The notes: generated by a model not told the origin, from the letters alone. 41,242 nucleotides of DNA from Acetobacteraceae bacterium (GCA_003164135.1 PLSD01000126.1:1-41242), one strand, 5' to 3'. Shown: positions 34,021 to 41,242, numbered from the stretch's first letter. Numbers and translations are program-made.

Positions 34021-36249
34021 ATGCCCGCACGCCGGATTGAGATCGGCGGGGTTGTGCAGGGGGTGGGGTTTCGCCCGTTTGTGTACCGGCTGGCGCGGGA
34101 GCTGGGTTTGCGCGGCTGGGTACGCAATGGGGCGGGGATTGTCGAGATTCTGGCCGCCGGGAGCGAGGTGGCGCTCGCGGAATTTGCCGAAGCGCTGATC
34201 GCGCAAGCACCGGGCGCGGCACAGCCCGTGCTACTGGCCAATATGGAAGCCAATGTGGAAGCTCCGGACTGCGGCGCGGAGGATTTTTCCATTCTGGACA
34301 GTGTGGGCGCCGGGGCGGCGATGCGCGGGTTACCGCCGGACCTGGCACCTTGCGATGACTGCCTGCGCGAGTTGGCTGACCCGGCGGACCGGCGCTACCG
34401 CTACCCGTTTATCAACTGCACGCAATGCGGGCCGCGCTATAGCCTGATCCACGCGCTGCCTTATGACCGCGCCAATACGGCGATGGCGGGGTTTGCAATG
34501 TGCGCTGGTTGCGCCACGGAATATGCCGACCCTGGCAACCGGCGCTTCCATGCGGAGCCGGTGGCCTGCCCGGATTGCGGGCCGCGGTGCTGGTTTGGCG
34601 AGGCTGGCGGCGAGGCGGCGCTGGGTGCCTGTGTGACGGCGCTCCGGGCGGGGAAAATCGTCGCGGTGAAGGGCGTGGGGGGCTACCATTTGTTTTGCGA
34701 TGCGGGGTCCGAGACGGGGGTGCGGGAGTTGCGCCGGCGCAAGCGACGCCCGGATAAGCCGCTGGCGGTGCTGTTCCCGGATGTTGCGGCGCTGCTGGCT
34801 GAATGTGTGGATTTGGATGCGGCCGGGCTGGCGGTTTTGCGCGGGGTGGAGCGGCCGATTTTGCTGGCGCCGCGCCGCGCGGGGGCTGGGCTGGCGGACT
34901 CCATTGCGCCGGGGTTGGGAGATATTGGGGTGATGCTGGCGGATAGCCCGTTGCATCATCTGCTGGTGGAGGATTTTGGCCGGCCGCTGGTGGCGACCTC
35001 GGCCAACCGCTCCGGCGCGCCGATGCTGATTGATCCGGCGAAAGCGGAGCGCGAGTTGGTGGGGATTGCCGACGCGTTTTTGCATCACGACCGGCCGATT
35101 GCGCGAGCGGTGGATGACAGCGTGCTGCGGGTGATTGACGGTGCGCCGCGCGTGATGCGCGGTGGGCGGGGGATGAGCCCGGTGGAGTTGCGGCTGCCGT
35201 TTACGTTGGCGGAGCCGGTGCTGGCGGTGGGGGGGCAGATGAAATCCACCATCGCGCTGGGGTTTGAGGACCGGGTGGTGATCTCGCCGCATCTGGGCGA
35301 TTTGGATAATCCGGAGGCCTGCGCGGCGTTCGCGCGGATGGCGGCAGATTTGCAGGGGCTTTACGGCGTGCGGGCGCGGGTGATTCTGAGCGACGCGCAT
35401 CCGGGGTATGCCAGCACCCAATGGGCGCGGCGGCAGGGGTGCGAGGTGGTGCCGGTGTGGCACCATTACGCGCATGCCTCGGCGGTGGCGGGGGAATTTG
35501 GTGGCGATGCGCCGATGCTGGTGTTCACCTGGGACGGCGTGGGGCTGGGGCCGGATGGCGCGCTGTGGGGGGGCGAGGTGCTGTTGGGCCGCCCCGGTGC
35601 GTGGCAGGCGGTGGCACGGTTGCGGCGGATGCGGTTGCAGGGCGGTGATGTGGTGGCGCGCGAGCCGTGGCGCAGTGGCGCGGCGCTATGCTGGCATGCC
35701 GGGATGGCGGCGCCCGAGGGGCTGCTGCCACCGGGCGGTATGGCGCTGGCGGCTTGGGTGGCGGGGGTGAATTGCCACGAGAGTTCGGCGGCGGGGCGGC
35801 TGTTTGATGGTGCGGCGGCGCTGCTGGGGTTGTGCAAGACGGCGAGTTACGAGGGTCAGGGGCCGGCGCTGCTGGAAGCCTGCGCGGGGGCTGGGGAGCC
35901 CGTGCCGGGACTGCCGTTGAGGGTGGATGCGGCGGGCGTGCTGGAGGCCGATTGGGGGCCGCTGGTGCCGATGCTGCTGGACGAAAGTTTAAGCGTGGCG
36001 CTGCGGGCGGCGCGGTTTCATGGGGCGTTGGCGGCAACAGCGCGGGAGATTTCGCGGGCGATGCGCGATGTGCATGGGGTGGAGATTGTTGGGCTGGCCG
36101 GCGGGGTGTTTCAGAACCGGTTGCTGGCGGAGACGGTGCTGGGGATGCTGCGGGCCGATGGGTTGAGTGTGCGTCTGGGACGCCAAATTCCGTGCAATGA
36201 TGCTGGGTTGAGTTTTGGGCAGATGATTGAGTTTGGAGCGCGGAAATGA
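34021..36249 (+). CDS. hypF: carbamoyltransferase HypF
   Basis: A 742-residue enzyme that activates carbamoyl phosphate and passes the carbamoyl group to HypE, the source of the cyanide ligands. Domains in order: acylphosphatase (about residues 3-90, VQGVGFRPFVYRLA), two zinc-finger-like Cys pairs (CDDC, CTQCGPRY, CAGC, CPDCGPRC; about 110-190), YrdC-like (about 200-375, VKGVGGYHLFCDA and KRRPDKPLAVL), and the Kae1-like C-terminal domain with HHYAHASAVAGE and the final GLAGGVFQNRLL. All expected domains are intact. It overlaps hypE by ATGA. Confidence 0.97.
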   Translation: MPARRIEIGGVVQGVGFRPFVYRLARELGLRGWVRNGAGIVEILAAGSEVALAEFAEALIAQAPGAAQPVLLANMEANVEAPDCGAEDFSILDSVGAGAAMRGLPPDLAPCDDCLRELADPADRRYRYPFINCTQCGPRYSLIHALPYDRANTAMAGFAMCAGCATEYADPGNRRFHAEPVACPDCGPRCWFGEAGGEAALGACVTALRAGKIVAVKGVGGYHLFCDAGSETGVRELRRRKRRPDKPLAVLFPDVAALLAECVDLDAAGLAVLRGVERPILLAPRRAGAGLADSIAPGLGDIGVMLADSPLHHLLVEDFGRPLVATSANRSGAPMLIDPAKAERELVGIADAFLHHDRPIARAVDDSVLRVIDGAPRVMRGGRGMSPVELRLPFTLAEPVLAVGGQMKSTIALGFEDRVVISPHLGDLDNPEACAAFARMAADLQGLYGVRARVILSDAHPGYASTQWARRQGCEVVPVWHHYAHASAVAGEFGGDAPMLVFTWDGVGLGPDGALWGGEVLLGRPGAWQAVARLRRMRLQGGDVVAREPWRSGAALCWHAGMAAPEGLLPPGGMALAAWVAGVNCHESSAAGRLFDGAAALLGLCKTASYEGQGPALLEACAGAGEPVPGLPLRVDAAGVLEADWGPLVPMLLDESLSVALRAARFHGALAATAREISRAMRDVHGVEIVGLAGGVFQNRLLAETVLGMLRADGLSVRLGRQIPCNDAGLSFGQMIEFGARK

Positions 36250-37259
36250 ACGAGGTTTTGGACAGCCATATCAGCCTGGCGCACGGCAATGGCGGGCGGT
36301 TGATGCGGCTGCTGATTGAACGTGTGTTTGTGCCGCATCTGGGCGGTGGCGAGCTGAATACGCAGGCTGATGCGGTGCCGGTGGCGCTGCCGTCGGGGGA
36401 GATTGTGGTGACGACGGATGGGTTCACGGTGCAGCCGCTGGAATTTCCGGGGGGGAATATTGGGGCGCTGGCGATCCACGGGACGGTGAATGATCTGGCG
36501 GTGGCGGGGGCTAGGCCGCTGTATGTGACGCTGGCGGCGATTATCGAGGAAGGGTTTGAGGTGGCCGCGCTGGACCGCATTGTGCGGAGCCTGGGTAAGG
36601 CGGCGCGCGAGGCGGGGGTGCGGGTGGTGGCGGGGGATACCAAAGTGGTGCCGCGCGGGCATGGCGGCGGGGTGTATCTGGCGCTGACGGGGATTGGCGT
36701 GCGCGAGCCTGGGTGCGCGCTGGGGATGGGGGCGATACGGGCGGGGGATAAAATTTTGGTCAGCGGGCCGGTGGGGGACCATGGGATTGCGGTGATGCTG
36801 GCGCGCGAGGCGTTTGGGTTGCGGGGCGATGTGGTTTCCGATGCGGCGACGGTGTTGCCGTTGACGCGGGCGCTGCTGGGGGTTGAGGGGTTGCGGTTTA
36901 TGCGCGACCCGACGCGCGGCGGGCTGGCGACGGTGGCGCATGAGATTGCGCAAGGGGTTGGGTTGGGGGTGGTGCTGGAGGAAGCGGCGATTCCGGTGAG
37001 TGAGCAGACGGAATCCGTGTGCGCGATTTTGGGGTATGATCCGCTGTACCTGGCCTGCGAGGGGCGGGTGGTGGCGGTGGTGGCGGCCGAGGTGGCGGAT
37101 GTTGCACTGGTGGCTTGGCAGGGATTGGCGTTGGGGGTTGGGGCGGCGGTGATTGGCACCGTGGGTGAGGCGCCGGGGGGCGTGGTGTTGCGCACGCGGA
37201 TTGGCGGGGCGCGGGTGTTGCCTGAGTTGGAGGCGGATGCGTTGCCGCGGATTTGCTGA
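36246..37259 (+). CDS. hypE: hydrogenase maturation protein HypE
   Basis: A 337-residue AIR-synthase-like protein whose C-terminal cysteine receives the carbamoyl group and is dehydrated to thiocyanate. The N-terminal AHGNGGRLMRLLIERVF, GAIRAGDKILVSGPVGDHGIAVM, and RDPTRGGLATVAHEIA are family motifs. The chain ends in the required P-R-I-C tail. It closes the hyp string. hypA, hypB and hydrogenase structural genes are not in this window. Confidence 0.97.
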   Translation: MNEVLDSHISLAHGNGGRLMRLLIERVFVPHLGGGELNTQADAVPVALPSGEIVVTTDGFTVQPLEFPGGNIGALAIHGTVNDLAVAGARPLYVTLAAIIEEGFEVAALDRIVRSLGKAAREAGVRVVAGDTKVVPRGHGGGVYLALTGIGVREPGCALGMGAIRAGDKILVSGPVGDHGIAVMLAREAFGLRGDVVSDAATVLPLTRALLGVEGLRFMRDPTRGGLATVAHEIAQGVGLGVVLEEAAIPVSEQTESVCAILGYDPLYLACEGRVVAVVAAEVADVALVAWQGLALGVGAAVIGTVGEAPGGVVLRTRIGGARVLPELEADALPRIC

Positions 37260-37327
37260 GGGGGTTGCAGGCGGGCGCCTCTGGTGATGAGGTAAGAATT
37301 AACAGGTATTTTTAGGGAGCCATAAAA

Positions 37328-38698
37328 ATGTTCAGAAGCGTCAACCCGGCGACTGGTAAGGAAATTGCGACCTATCCGGAACTTTCCAGCGCGCAAGTGG
37401 AAGAAAAGCTCGGCAAGGCTAGTGAGGCTTTTTTGAAGTGGCGGGAAAGCCCGATGGGTGAGCGCGCCGATTTGCTGAAGAAAATTGCCGCGCAGTATGA
37501 GGCGAATAAGGACCGGCTGGCGCGGATGGCGGCGATGGAGATGGGGAAAACCTATGCCTCCGCGGTTGGCGAGGTGGAGAAATGCATTGCGGCGTTTTAC
37601 CATTACGCGGCGCATGGGCCGGCGATGCTGGTGCCGTTGCGGCATGTGCTGAGCACTGGCGGCAGCGCTGAAGTGCATTGGCTGCCGCTGGGGCCGGTGC
37701 TGGCGATTATGCCGTGGAATTTTCCGTATTGGCAGGTTGTGCGGTTTTTGGCGCCGACGATTCTGGCGGGGAATGTGGGGCTTTTGAAGCACGCGAGCAA
37801 TGTGCAGGGCGTGGCGGGGCTGCTGGAGGAAATGGTGGTGGCGGCTGGGGCGCCGGAGGGGTTGTTTCAGAATCTTGGTGTTAAGTCCTCGGCGATTGCG
37901 GGGATTATTGCCGATGACCGGGTGGTGGCGGTGACGCTGACGGGCAGTGAGGGGGCGGGCATTGCGGTGGCTGAACAGGCCGGACGGCAGTTGAAGAAAG
38001 TGGTGCTGGAGCTGGGTGGGTCTGACCCGTTTATTGTGATGCCGTCGGCTGACTTGGATGCGGCGGTGCACCAGGCGGTGAAGGCGCGGATTCAGAACAC
38101 GGGGCAGTCTTGCATTTGCGGCAAGCGGATGATTGTGCATGCGGATATTTACGAGGCGTTTTTGGAGAAGTTTGCCGCGGCGATGCAGGCGGTGAAGGCG
38201 GGCGACCCGTTGGATGCGGGGACGGATATGGGGCCGCTCTCCAGTTTTGAGCAGCGCGATACGGTGTTGCAGCAGTTGGCGGAAGCGAAGCAGCAGGGGG
38301 CGAAATTGTTGTTTGGCGGGGAGGCGCTGCCGGGGGCTGGGGCTTATATGTCAGCCGGGATTTTGACCGATGTGCCGTTGGATGGGCCGCTGATGCATGA
38401 GGAGATTTTTGGGCCGGTGGCGATGGTGTTCCGCGCCGGGGATATTGATGAGGCGATACGGATTGCCAATAATATTCCGTTCGGCCTGGGGTCTTCGGTT
38501 TGGACGAATGATGCGCAGGAGCAGGCGCGGTTTATCCGCGATATTGCGGCGGGGATGACGGCGATTAACCAGATGCTGGCGTCGTCGCCGGAGGCGCCGT
38601 TTGGGGGGATTAAACGCTCGGGGCATGGGCGGGAGTTGGGGACGCATGGGCTGCATGAGTTTATGAATTTGAAGACGGTGCTGCGCGCGGCGGGGTAA
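37328..38698 (+). CDS. aldehyde dehydrogenase, succinate-semialdehyde dehydrogenase-like
   Basis: A 456-residue NAD(P)-dependent aldehyde dehydrogenase. Catalytic Glu228 is in LELGGSDPFIV and nucleophile Cys262 in NTGQSCICGKR. The oxyanion Asn is in MPWNFPYWQV. The GHGRELGTHGLHEFMNLKTV C-terminus and short length are typical of the succinate-semialdehyde dehydrogenase / YneI subfamily, whose substrate specificity is variable. GGGAG lies 9 nt upstream of the ATG. It follows hypE by 68 nt, so it may be in the same transcript or have its own promoter. Its coding strand is strongly G-rich, like the hyp genes. Confidence 0.92.
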   Translation: MFRSVNPATGKEIATYPELSSAQVEEKLGKASEAFLKWRESPMGERADLLKKIAAQYEANKDRLARMAAMEMGKTYASAVGEVEKCIAAFYHYAAHGPAMLVPLRHVLSTGGSAEVHWLPLGPVLAIMPWNFPYWQVVRFLAPTILAGNVGLLKHASNVQGVAGLLEEMVVAAGAPEGLFQNLGVKSSAIAGIIADDRVVAVTLTGSEGAGIAVAEQAGRQLKKVVLELGGSDPFIVMPSADLDAAVHQAVKARIQNTGQSCICGKRMIVHADIYEAFLEKFAAAMQAVKAGDPLDAGTDMGPLSSFEQRDTVLQQLAEAKQQGAKLLFGGEALPGAGAYMSAGILTDVPLDGPLMHEEIFGPVAMVFRAGDIDEAIRIANNIPFGLGSSVWTNDAQEQARFIRDIAAGMTAINQMLASSPEAPFGGIKRSGHGRELGTHGLHEFMNLKTVLRAAG

Positions 38699-38707
38699 TG
38701 TTTTGCT

Positions 38708-38725
38708 CCCTCGCCGTGGCGGGGG
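38708..38725 (+). terminator. GC-rich hairpin after the aldehyde dehydrogenase gene
   Basis: CCCTCGCC (38708-38715) pairs with GGCGGGGG (38718-38725), with one wobble pair and a very small loop that must open to four nucleotides. It begins 9 nt after the stop and directly precedes parS. No T run follows. Confidence 0.35.
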
Positions 38726-38727
38726 GG

Positions 38728-38743
38728 TGTTTCACGTGAAACA
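38728..38743. other. parS centromere-like site (ParB binding)
   Basis: TGTTTCACGTGAAACA is a perfect 16-bp palindrome identical to the canonical bacterial parS consensus bound by chromosomal ParB. It is intergenic, between the aldehyde dehydrogenase gene and a MazEF-type module. Chromosomal parS sites cluster close to oriC and serve as loading sites for ParB, and through it SMC. No second perfect copy was found in the window, and parA/parB are not here. Confidence 0.88.
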
Positions 38744-38839
38744 GTTGTGAGGGTTGCGCGATAACACGTTGTTAGTGTGGGTTTATTTTTTGCTTGCACC
38801 CCAATTTGTGCGGGTTTGTGTCGGAAAAGGAATGAGTGC

Positions 38840-38872
38840 TTGACGGCGGGCGGGGTTTGTGTAACATGTTAC
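38840..38872 (+). promoter_or_regulatory. promoter and palindromic operator of the MazEF-type pair
   Basis: TTGACG (38840-38845) is followed after 16 nt by TAACAT (38862-38867), a weak -10. The -10 lies inside a perfect 12-bp palindrome GTAACATGTTAC (38861-38872). Binding of the antitoxin or the complex there would block transcription. GGAG sits 8 nt before the ATG at 38888. Confidence 0.6.
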
Positions 38873-38887
38873 GCACTGGAGATTTAG

Positions 38888-39118
38888 ATGCCCCGTTCGA
38901 CCCGCCGCCCTGTTTTGCCGCCTGAGCGCATGGCTAGTTATCGCCAGCGGATGCGCGCGGCCGGGTTGCGGCCGGTGCAGATTTGGGTGCCCGATACGCG
39001 GGCGCCGGAATTTGTGGCGGCATGCCATGCGCAGGCGCGGGCGGTGGCGGCGCATGACCCTGGCGGGGACGAGATTCTGGGCTGGATTGAAGAGACCTAC
39101 GAGTGGCCTGACGCCTGA
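38888..39118 (+). CDS. MazE-family antitoxin, DUF3018 type
   Basis: A 76-residue basic-to-acidic protein. The segment MASYRQRMRAAGLRPVQIWVPDTRAPEFVAACHAQ is the DUF3018 antitoxin signature, a ribbon-helix-helix-like DNA-binding start with a QIWVPDTR strand. The C-terminal part, EILGWIEETYEWPDA, would wrap the toxin. It overlaps the toxin gene by one base (TGATG), the normal antitoxin-first order for this family. The palindrome just upstream is its probable operator. Confidence 0.85.
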   Translation: MPRSTRRPVLPPERMASYRQRMRAAGLRPVQIWVPDTRAPEFVAACHAQARAVAAHDPGGDEILGWIEETYEWPDA

Positions 39119-39444
39119 TGCAACGCGGGCAGTTTGTGACGGTGGCGCTGGCGGATGAATACGGCAAGCCGCGCCCGGCGCTGGTGGTGCAAAGCGATTT
39201 GTTTGCCGAACTGCGCTGCGTGGTGGTGTGCCCGTTGACGACGCATTTGCGCAACGATGCGGATTTGTTCCGGCTGGATGTGACGCCGAGTGAGAAGAAC
39301 GGGCTGCGGGAGGCGTCGCAGATTACCATAGATAAGATTACGACGCTGCCGGTGGGGAAAATCGGCGGGGTGATTGGCGTGGCGGATGACGTGCTGATGC
39401 TGCGGGTGAACCGGGCGCTGGCGTTGTTTTTGGGGATTGTATAG
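39118..39444 (+). CDS. MazF/PemK-family endoribonuclease toxin
   Basis: A 108-residue toxin of the MazF/PemK family, sequence-specific mRNA interferases. Landmarks: MQRGQFVTVALADEYGKPRPALVVQSDLF (the usual RGD-x-x-x...KPRPALVVQ), VVVCPLTTHL, and the catalytic-region strand GLREASQITIDKITTLP, followed by KIGGVIG. Length is normal and no disruption is seen. It is translated with the antitoxin. A sharp drop in GC content begins about 45 bp downstream. Confidence 0.9.
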   Translation: MQRGQFVTVALADEYGKPRPALVVQSDLFAELRCVVVCPLTTHLRNDADLFRLDVTPSEKNGLREASQITIDKITTLPVGKIGGVIGVADDVLMLRVNRALALFLGIV

Positions 39445-39492
39445 ATGTCGAGGGAAATGAATGCCTTCGCGGGGATTGAAGAGGAATAAACG

Positions 39493-40494
39493 ATGGATCG
39501 CGTTGATTACGAGAAAACGATTATCCAGAATATTATTAATGAGGAAAAAGCCGGTCAGCTTAATTTAGAGCCTTGGTACCAGCGTCGATCAGTCTGGAAT
39601 GAACAACAAAAGGCATTTCTGATTAATACGATTTTTGAAAGAAAGCCAATTCCGGCGATTTATGTACGCCACTCATTGGATATCGAAAAAGGTAGAAGCA
39701 TAAAGGAAGTCGTTGATGGTCAGCAGCGGCTGAGGAGTATCCTTGGATATTCAAGAGACGAATATCCCGCGCCTCATCCAAGTCATGGACTCAAAAAAAT
39801 TAGATTTAGTGATCTAACAAAGTCAGAAAAAATAGAATTCCTTTCTACGAGTCTTTCGGTCGCCTATCTAATAGAGGCGAATGAATCTGACGTCATTGAT
39901 ATTTTTGGTCGGATCAACTCCGTCGCAAAAACTTTGAATAACCAAGAGAAAAGGAACGCGCAGTTCAGTGGTGAGTATAAGCGAGTATGCTTAAAACTTG
40001 CCAGTGATCATTTACCTCTTTGGCGTAGTTTAGGTATATTTTCGGCAACGCAAATTGCGCGCATGGACGAAATCGAGTTCATCTCAGATTTAGTTTTTAA
40101 CTTTATGAAAGGACTGTCGGACTTTACCCCTAGCGTGCTGAATAAAGTCTATAAGGAATATGACGAGAATTTTCCTGAAGCTGAAGTGCTAGTAAGGCGA
40201 ATTTCGGTCGCCTTATCGACCATAGCAGGCCTTAACCCAAAATCAATAGTTGATACTATCTTCCATCGGTCGCCGCTTTTCTTTAGTCTTTTAATTGTGC
40301 TCGATACGCTTAAGCAAACTTCGATAAATAAAATTGAAGCCGTTATTGCTGAGGTAGATCGACGCTTTAGCAGCGACCAACCGATAAACGAAAGATCAAG
40401 AGCTGACGCAGACTTCTTCTTGGCCTGCACATCAACTACTCAGCGGATCAAACAGAGAGAAATAAGGCACATATATATTTCAAGCTTTTTCTAA
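39493..40494 (+). CDS. DUF262 (ParB/GmrS-N-like) protein
   Basis: A 333-residue protein with the DUF262 N-terminal domain of the ParB/Srx-like fold. It has the entry motif EPWYQRRSVWNEQQKAFLINTI (residues about 27-46), KPIPAIYVR, the DGQQRLRS nucleotide-binding/catalytic motif (75-82), and IFGRINS (137-143). Full-length GmrSD proteins add a DUF1524 HNH nuclease domain; that part is absent, and the C-terminal half is helical without a recognised motif. Codons are AT-rich, unlike everything to the left; one 60-base sample (39781-39840) has only 16 G+C. GAGGAA precedes the ATG. The TAA stop shares a base with the next ATG (TAATG), so the two genes are coupled. Confidence 0.8.
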   Translation: MDRVDYEKTIIQNIINEEKAGQLNLEPWYQRRSVWNEQQKAFLINTIFERKPIPAIYVRHSLDIEKGRSIKEVVDGQQRLRSILGYSRDEYPAPHPSHGLKKIRFSDLTKSEKIEFLSTSLSVAYLIEANESDVIDIFGRINSVAKTLNNQEKRNAQFSGEYKRVCLKLASDHLPLWRSLGIFSATQIARMDEIEFISDLVFNFMKGLSDFTPSVLNKVYKEYDENFPEAEVLVRRISVALSTIAGLNPKSIVDTIFHRSPLFFSLLIVLDTLKQTSINKIEAVIAEVDRRFSSDQPINERSRADADFFLACTSTTQRIKQREIRHIYISSFF

Positions 40495-41198
40495 TGCCGC
40501 GACTCCCCGGTCTAGCTCCGGATTATGCGATATTTCGAAAAGAAGTGAGTTATTTGCGAAATATCGTGTCCGATTCAGAGCGGTTGGAGCCAAAATATCA
40601 ACGATTGATCGCTGAGGTCGCACTGATTCGACTGTCTTTTTGCTTGGATAATGTCTCGGAAGGAATTTTTTCTAAGTTGCTCGCAGGAGCAAAATATCTT
40701 GATGAGAGTCGTCCAACGCTTTTGGTCTCGACAAAAAGCATCCATATGGCAAAGGACTATTTGCTGTCATATAATAGGACTAGGCAGAACAAGCCGTTTA
40801 AAATGAACTACTTTTCTTGGGCCGATGCTGCGGCATACCAAGACATGATTAAACATACGTTTGATAGCTCCGATCCCTGCTTTTCGGTAATCACGGCACA
40901 TGGTGCGGCGATAAAAGAAATCAAAAGCGTTAGAAATTACGTGGCGCATAGGAGTGGTTCGGCGCGCACGAAATATAAAAGTGTATTAAAGCAGCATTAT
41001 GGTGCAGACATATTTGTGTCGGCAGGGCAATTTCTTACGACCCGGCGCTTCTCGAGAATAATGCTCACTCCAAGCCCGATTCAGTGGTACATTTCGGCTG
41101 CAGAGATCTTTGTTAAGGAATTATACCAGCCGCCGAATTTTCTGACTCTCAGGGGATTCCCACGACGCGGTGAGTTGAGATTAGGTGTTTCCCGTTGA
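40494..41198 (+). CDS. HEPN-type putative RNase, MAE_28990-like
   Basis: A 234-residue, mostly helical protein. The key motif is R147-N-Y-V-A-H152 in EIKSVRNYVAHRSGSART, matching the HEPN ribonuclease signature R-x4-6-H. An upstream helix carries EVALIRLSFCLDNVSEGIF, resembling the E-A-x-x-R-L segment of HEPN proteins of the MAE_28990/MAE_18760 kind. Such HEPN proteins are known from comparative genomics to be encoded beside DUF262 proteins in defence-related loci; I recall this association but cannot verify it here. It probably acts as the RNA-cleaving effector with the DUF262 partner as sensor or regulator. It is AT-rich and looks horizontally acquired. Confidence 0.65.
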   Translation: MPRLPGLAPDYAIFRKEVSYLRNIVSDSERLEPKYQRLIAEVALIRLSFCLDNVSEGIFSKLLAGAKYLDESRPTLLVSTKSIHMAKDYLLSYNRTRQNKPFKMNYFSWADAAAYQDMIKHTFDSSDPCFSVITAHGAAIKEIKSVRNYVAHRSGSARTKYKSVLKQHYGADIFVSAGQFLTTRRFSRIMLTPSPIQWYISAAEIFVKELYQPPNFLTLRGFPRRGELRLGVSR

Positions 41199-41219
41199 TT
41201 TGATTGATGGGAGGAGGTG

Positions 41220-41242
41220 ATGGCTGTGGCGAATGCGGTTAC
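41220..41242 (+). CDS. start of a further gene, cut by the window edge
   Basis: A strong GAGGAGG ribosome site (41211-41217) is followed by ATG at 41220 and an in-frame GTG at 41226. The GTG has the better spacing from the ribosome site (8 nt). Only M-A-V-A-N-A-V is visible, so no identity can be given. It lies 21 bp after the HEPN gene in the same direction and could be a third member of that unit. Confidence 0.4.

Noticed and set aside
32842..34206. 454-codon minus-strand frame opposite hypD
   Set aside because: Arg/His/Pro-rich shadow of an intact hypD; no recognisable domain.
35525..38140. 871-codon open frame on the minus strand opposite hypF, hypE and the aldehyde dehydrogenase gene
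   Set aside because: It is a Pro/His/Arg/Ala/Ser-rich frame with no motif, produced by the high GC of the opposite genes, which are all intact and well recognised.
39445..39489. 14-codon frame (starts MSREMNAF) between mazF and the DUF262 gene
   Set aside because: Too short, with no ribosome site of its own. It overlaps only the DUF262 leader and looks like spacer at the compositional junction.
1..41242. CRISPR arrays, tRNA or rRNA genes, insertion sequences
   Set aside because: No regularly spaced repeats, cloverleaf-like sequences, rRNA landmarks or transposase frames were recognised on either strand.

Overview
The window is GC-rich, densely packed bacterial chromosome. The cluster mutY / dciA (DUF721) / dsbA-like / smc, the heme block hemC-hemD-Mic60-like-HemY-like, folB, uvrC, and a CcrM-type GANTC / FixK-type regulatory vocabulary all point to an alphaproteobacterium. 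A paralogue family with WY..YPDV...HF...GY.EGR repeats next to a glycosyltransferase remnant suggests Acetobacteraceae or relatives. The taxon is inferred; no rRNA or tRNA gene is present to confirm it.

Layout. 1-1092: a broken glycosyltransferase and a small repeat protein, both on the minus strand, then about 390 bp without genes. 1480-7102 (minus): dciA, DsbA-like thiol oxidoreductase, smc, and a tandem ABM-domain protein. 7075-9095 (plus): mutY and an M19 dipeptidase. 17985-9092 (minus): an overlapping gene string hemC, hemD, Mic60-like, HemY-like, then a complete peptide-type ABC importer (binding protein, two permeases, fused double ATPase). 18023-22149 (plus): tsaD, rlmJ, gpsA and a secreted TPR protein, with overlapping ends. 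22195-25316: a GT-C type membrane protein, converging on DUF4149 and ahcY. 25460-28774: Zn alcohol dehydrogenase, a HigBA-type toxin-antitoxin pair, DUF1330, a cytochrome c plus PCuAC copper chaperone (minus), and folB. 28775-28982: an AT-rich intergenic stretch with a perfect DnaA box and relatives. 28983-32629: uvrC and an AidB-type acyl-CoA dehydrogenase. 32696-37259: hydrogenase maturation hypC-D-F-E behind an FNR/FixK-like box. 37328-38698: an aldehyde dehydrogenase. 38699-38887: a perfect 16-bp parS site, then the promoter/operator of a MazEF-type pair (38888-39444). 39493-41198: an abruptly AT-rich two-gene unit, DUF262 (ParB/GmrS-like) plus a HEPN-type protein, and the start of another gene at the right edge.

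The three most notable signals are: (1) chromosome-maintenance sites, namely a perfect parS at 38728-38743 and a DnaA-box / AT-rich / GANTC cluster at 28775-28982 about 10 kb away, which together suggest that the window may lie at or near the replication origin; (2) the foreign-looking DUF262-HEPN pair at the right end, a candidate two-component defence system directly downstream of a MazEF module; (3) compact, readable control regions: a toxin-antitoxin promoter whose predicted start site falls on the toxin ATG (leaderless), and an FNR-like box overlapping the stop codon of the gene before hypC.
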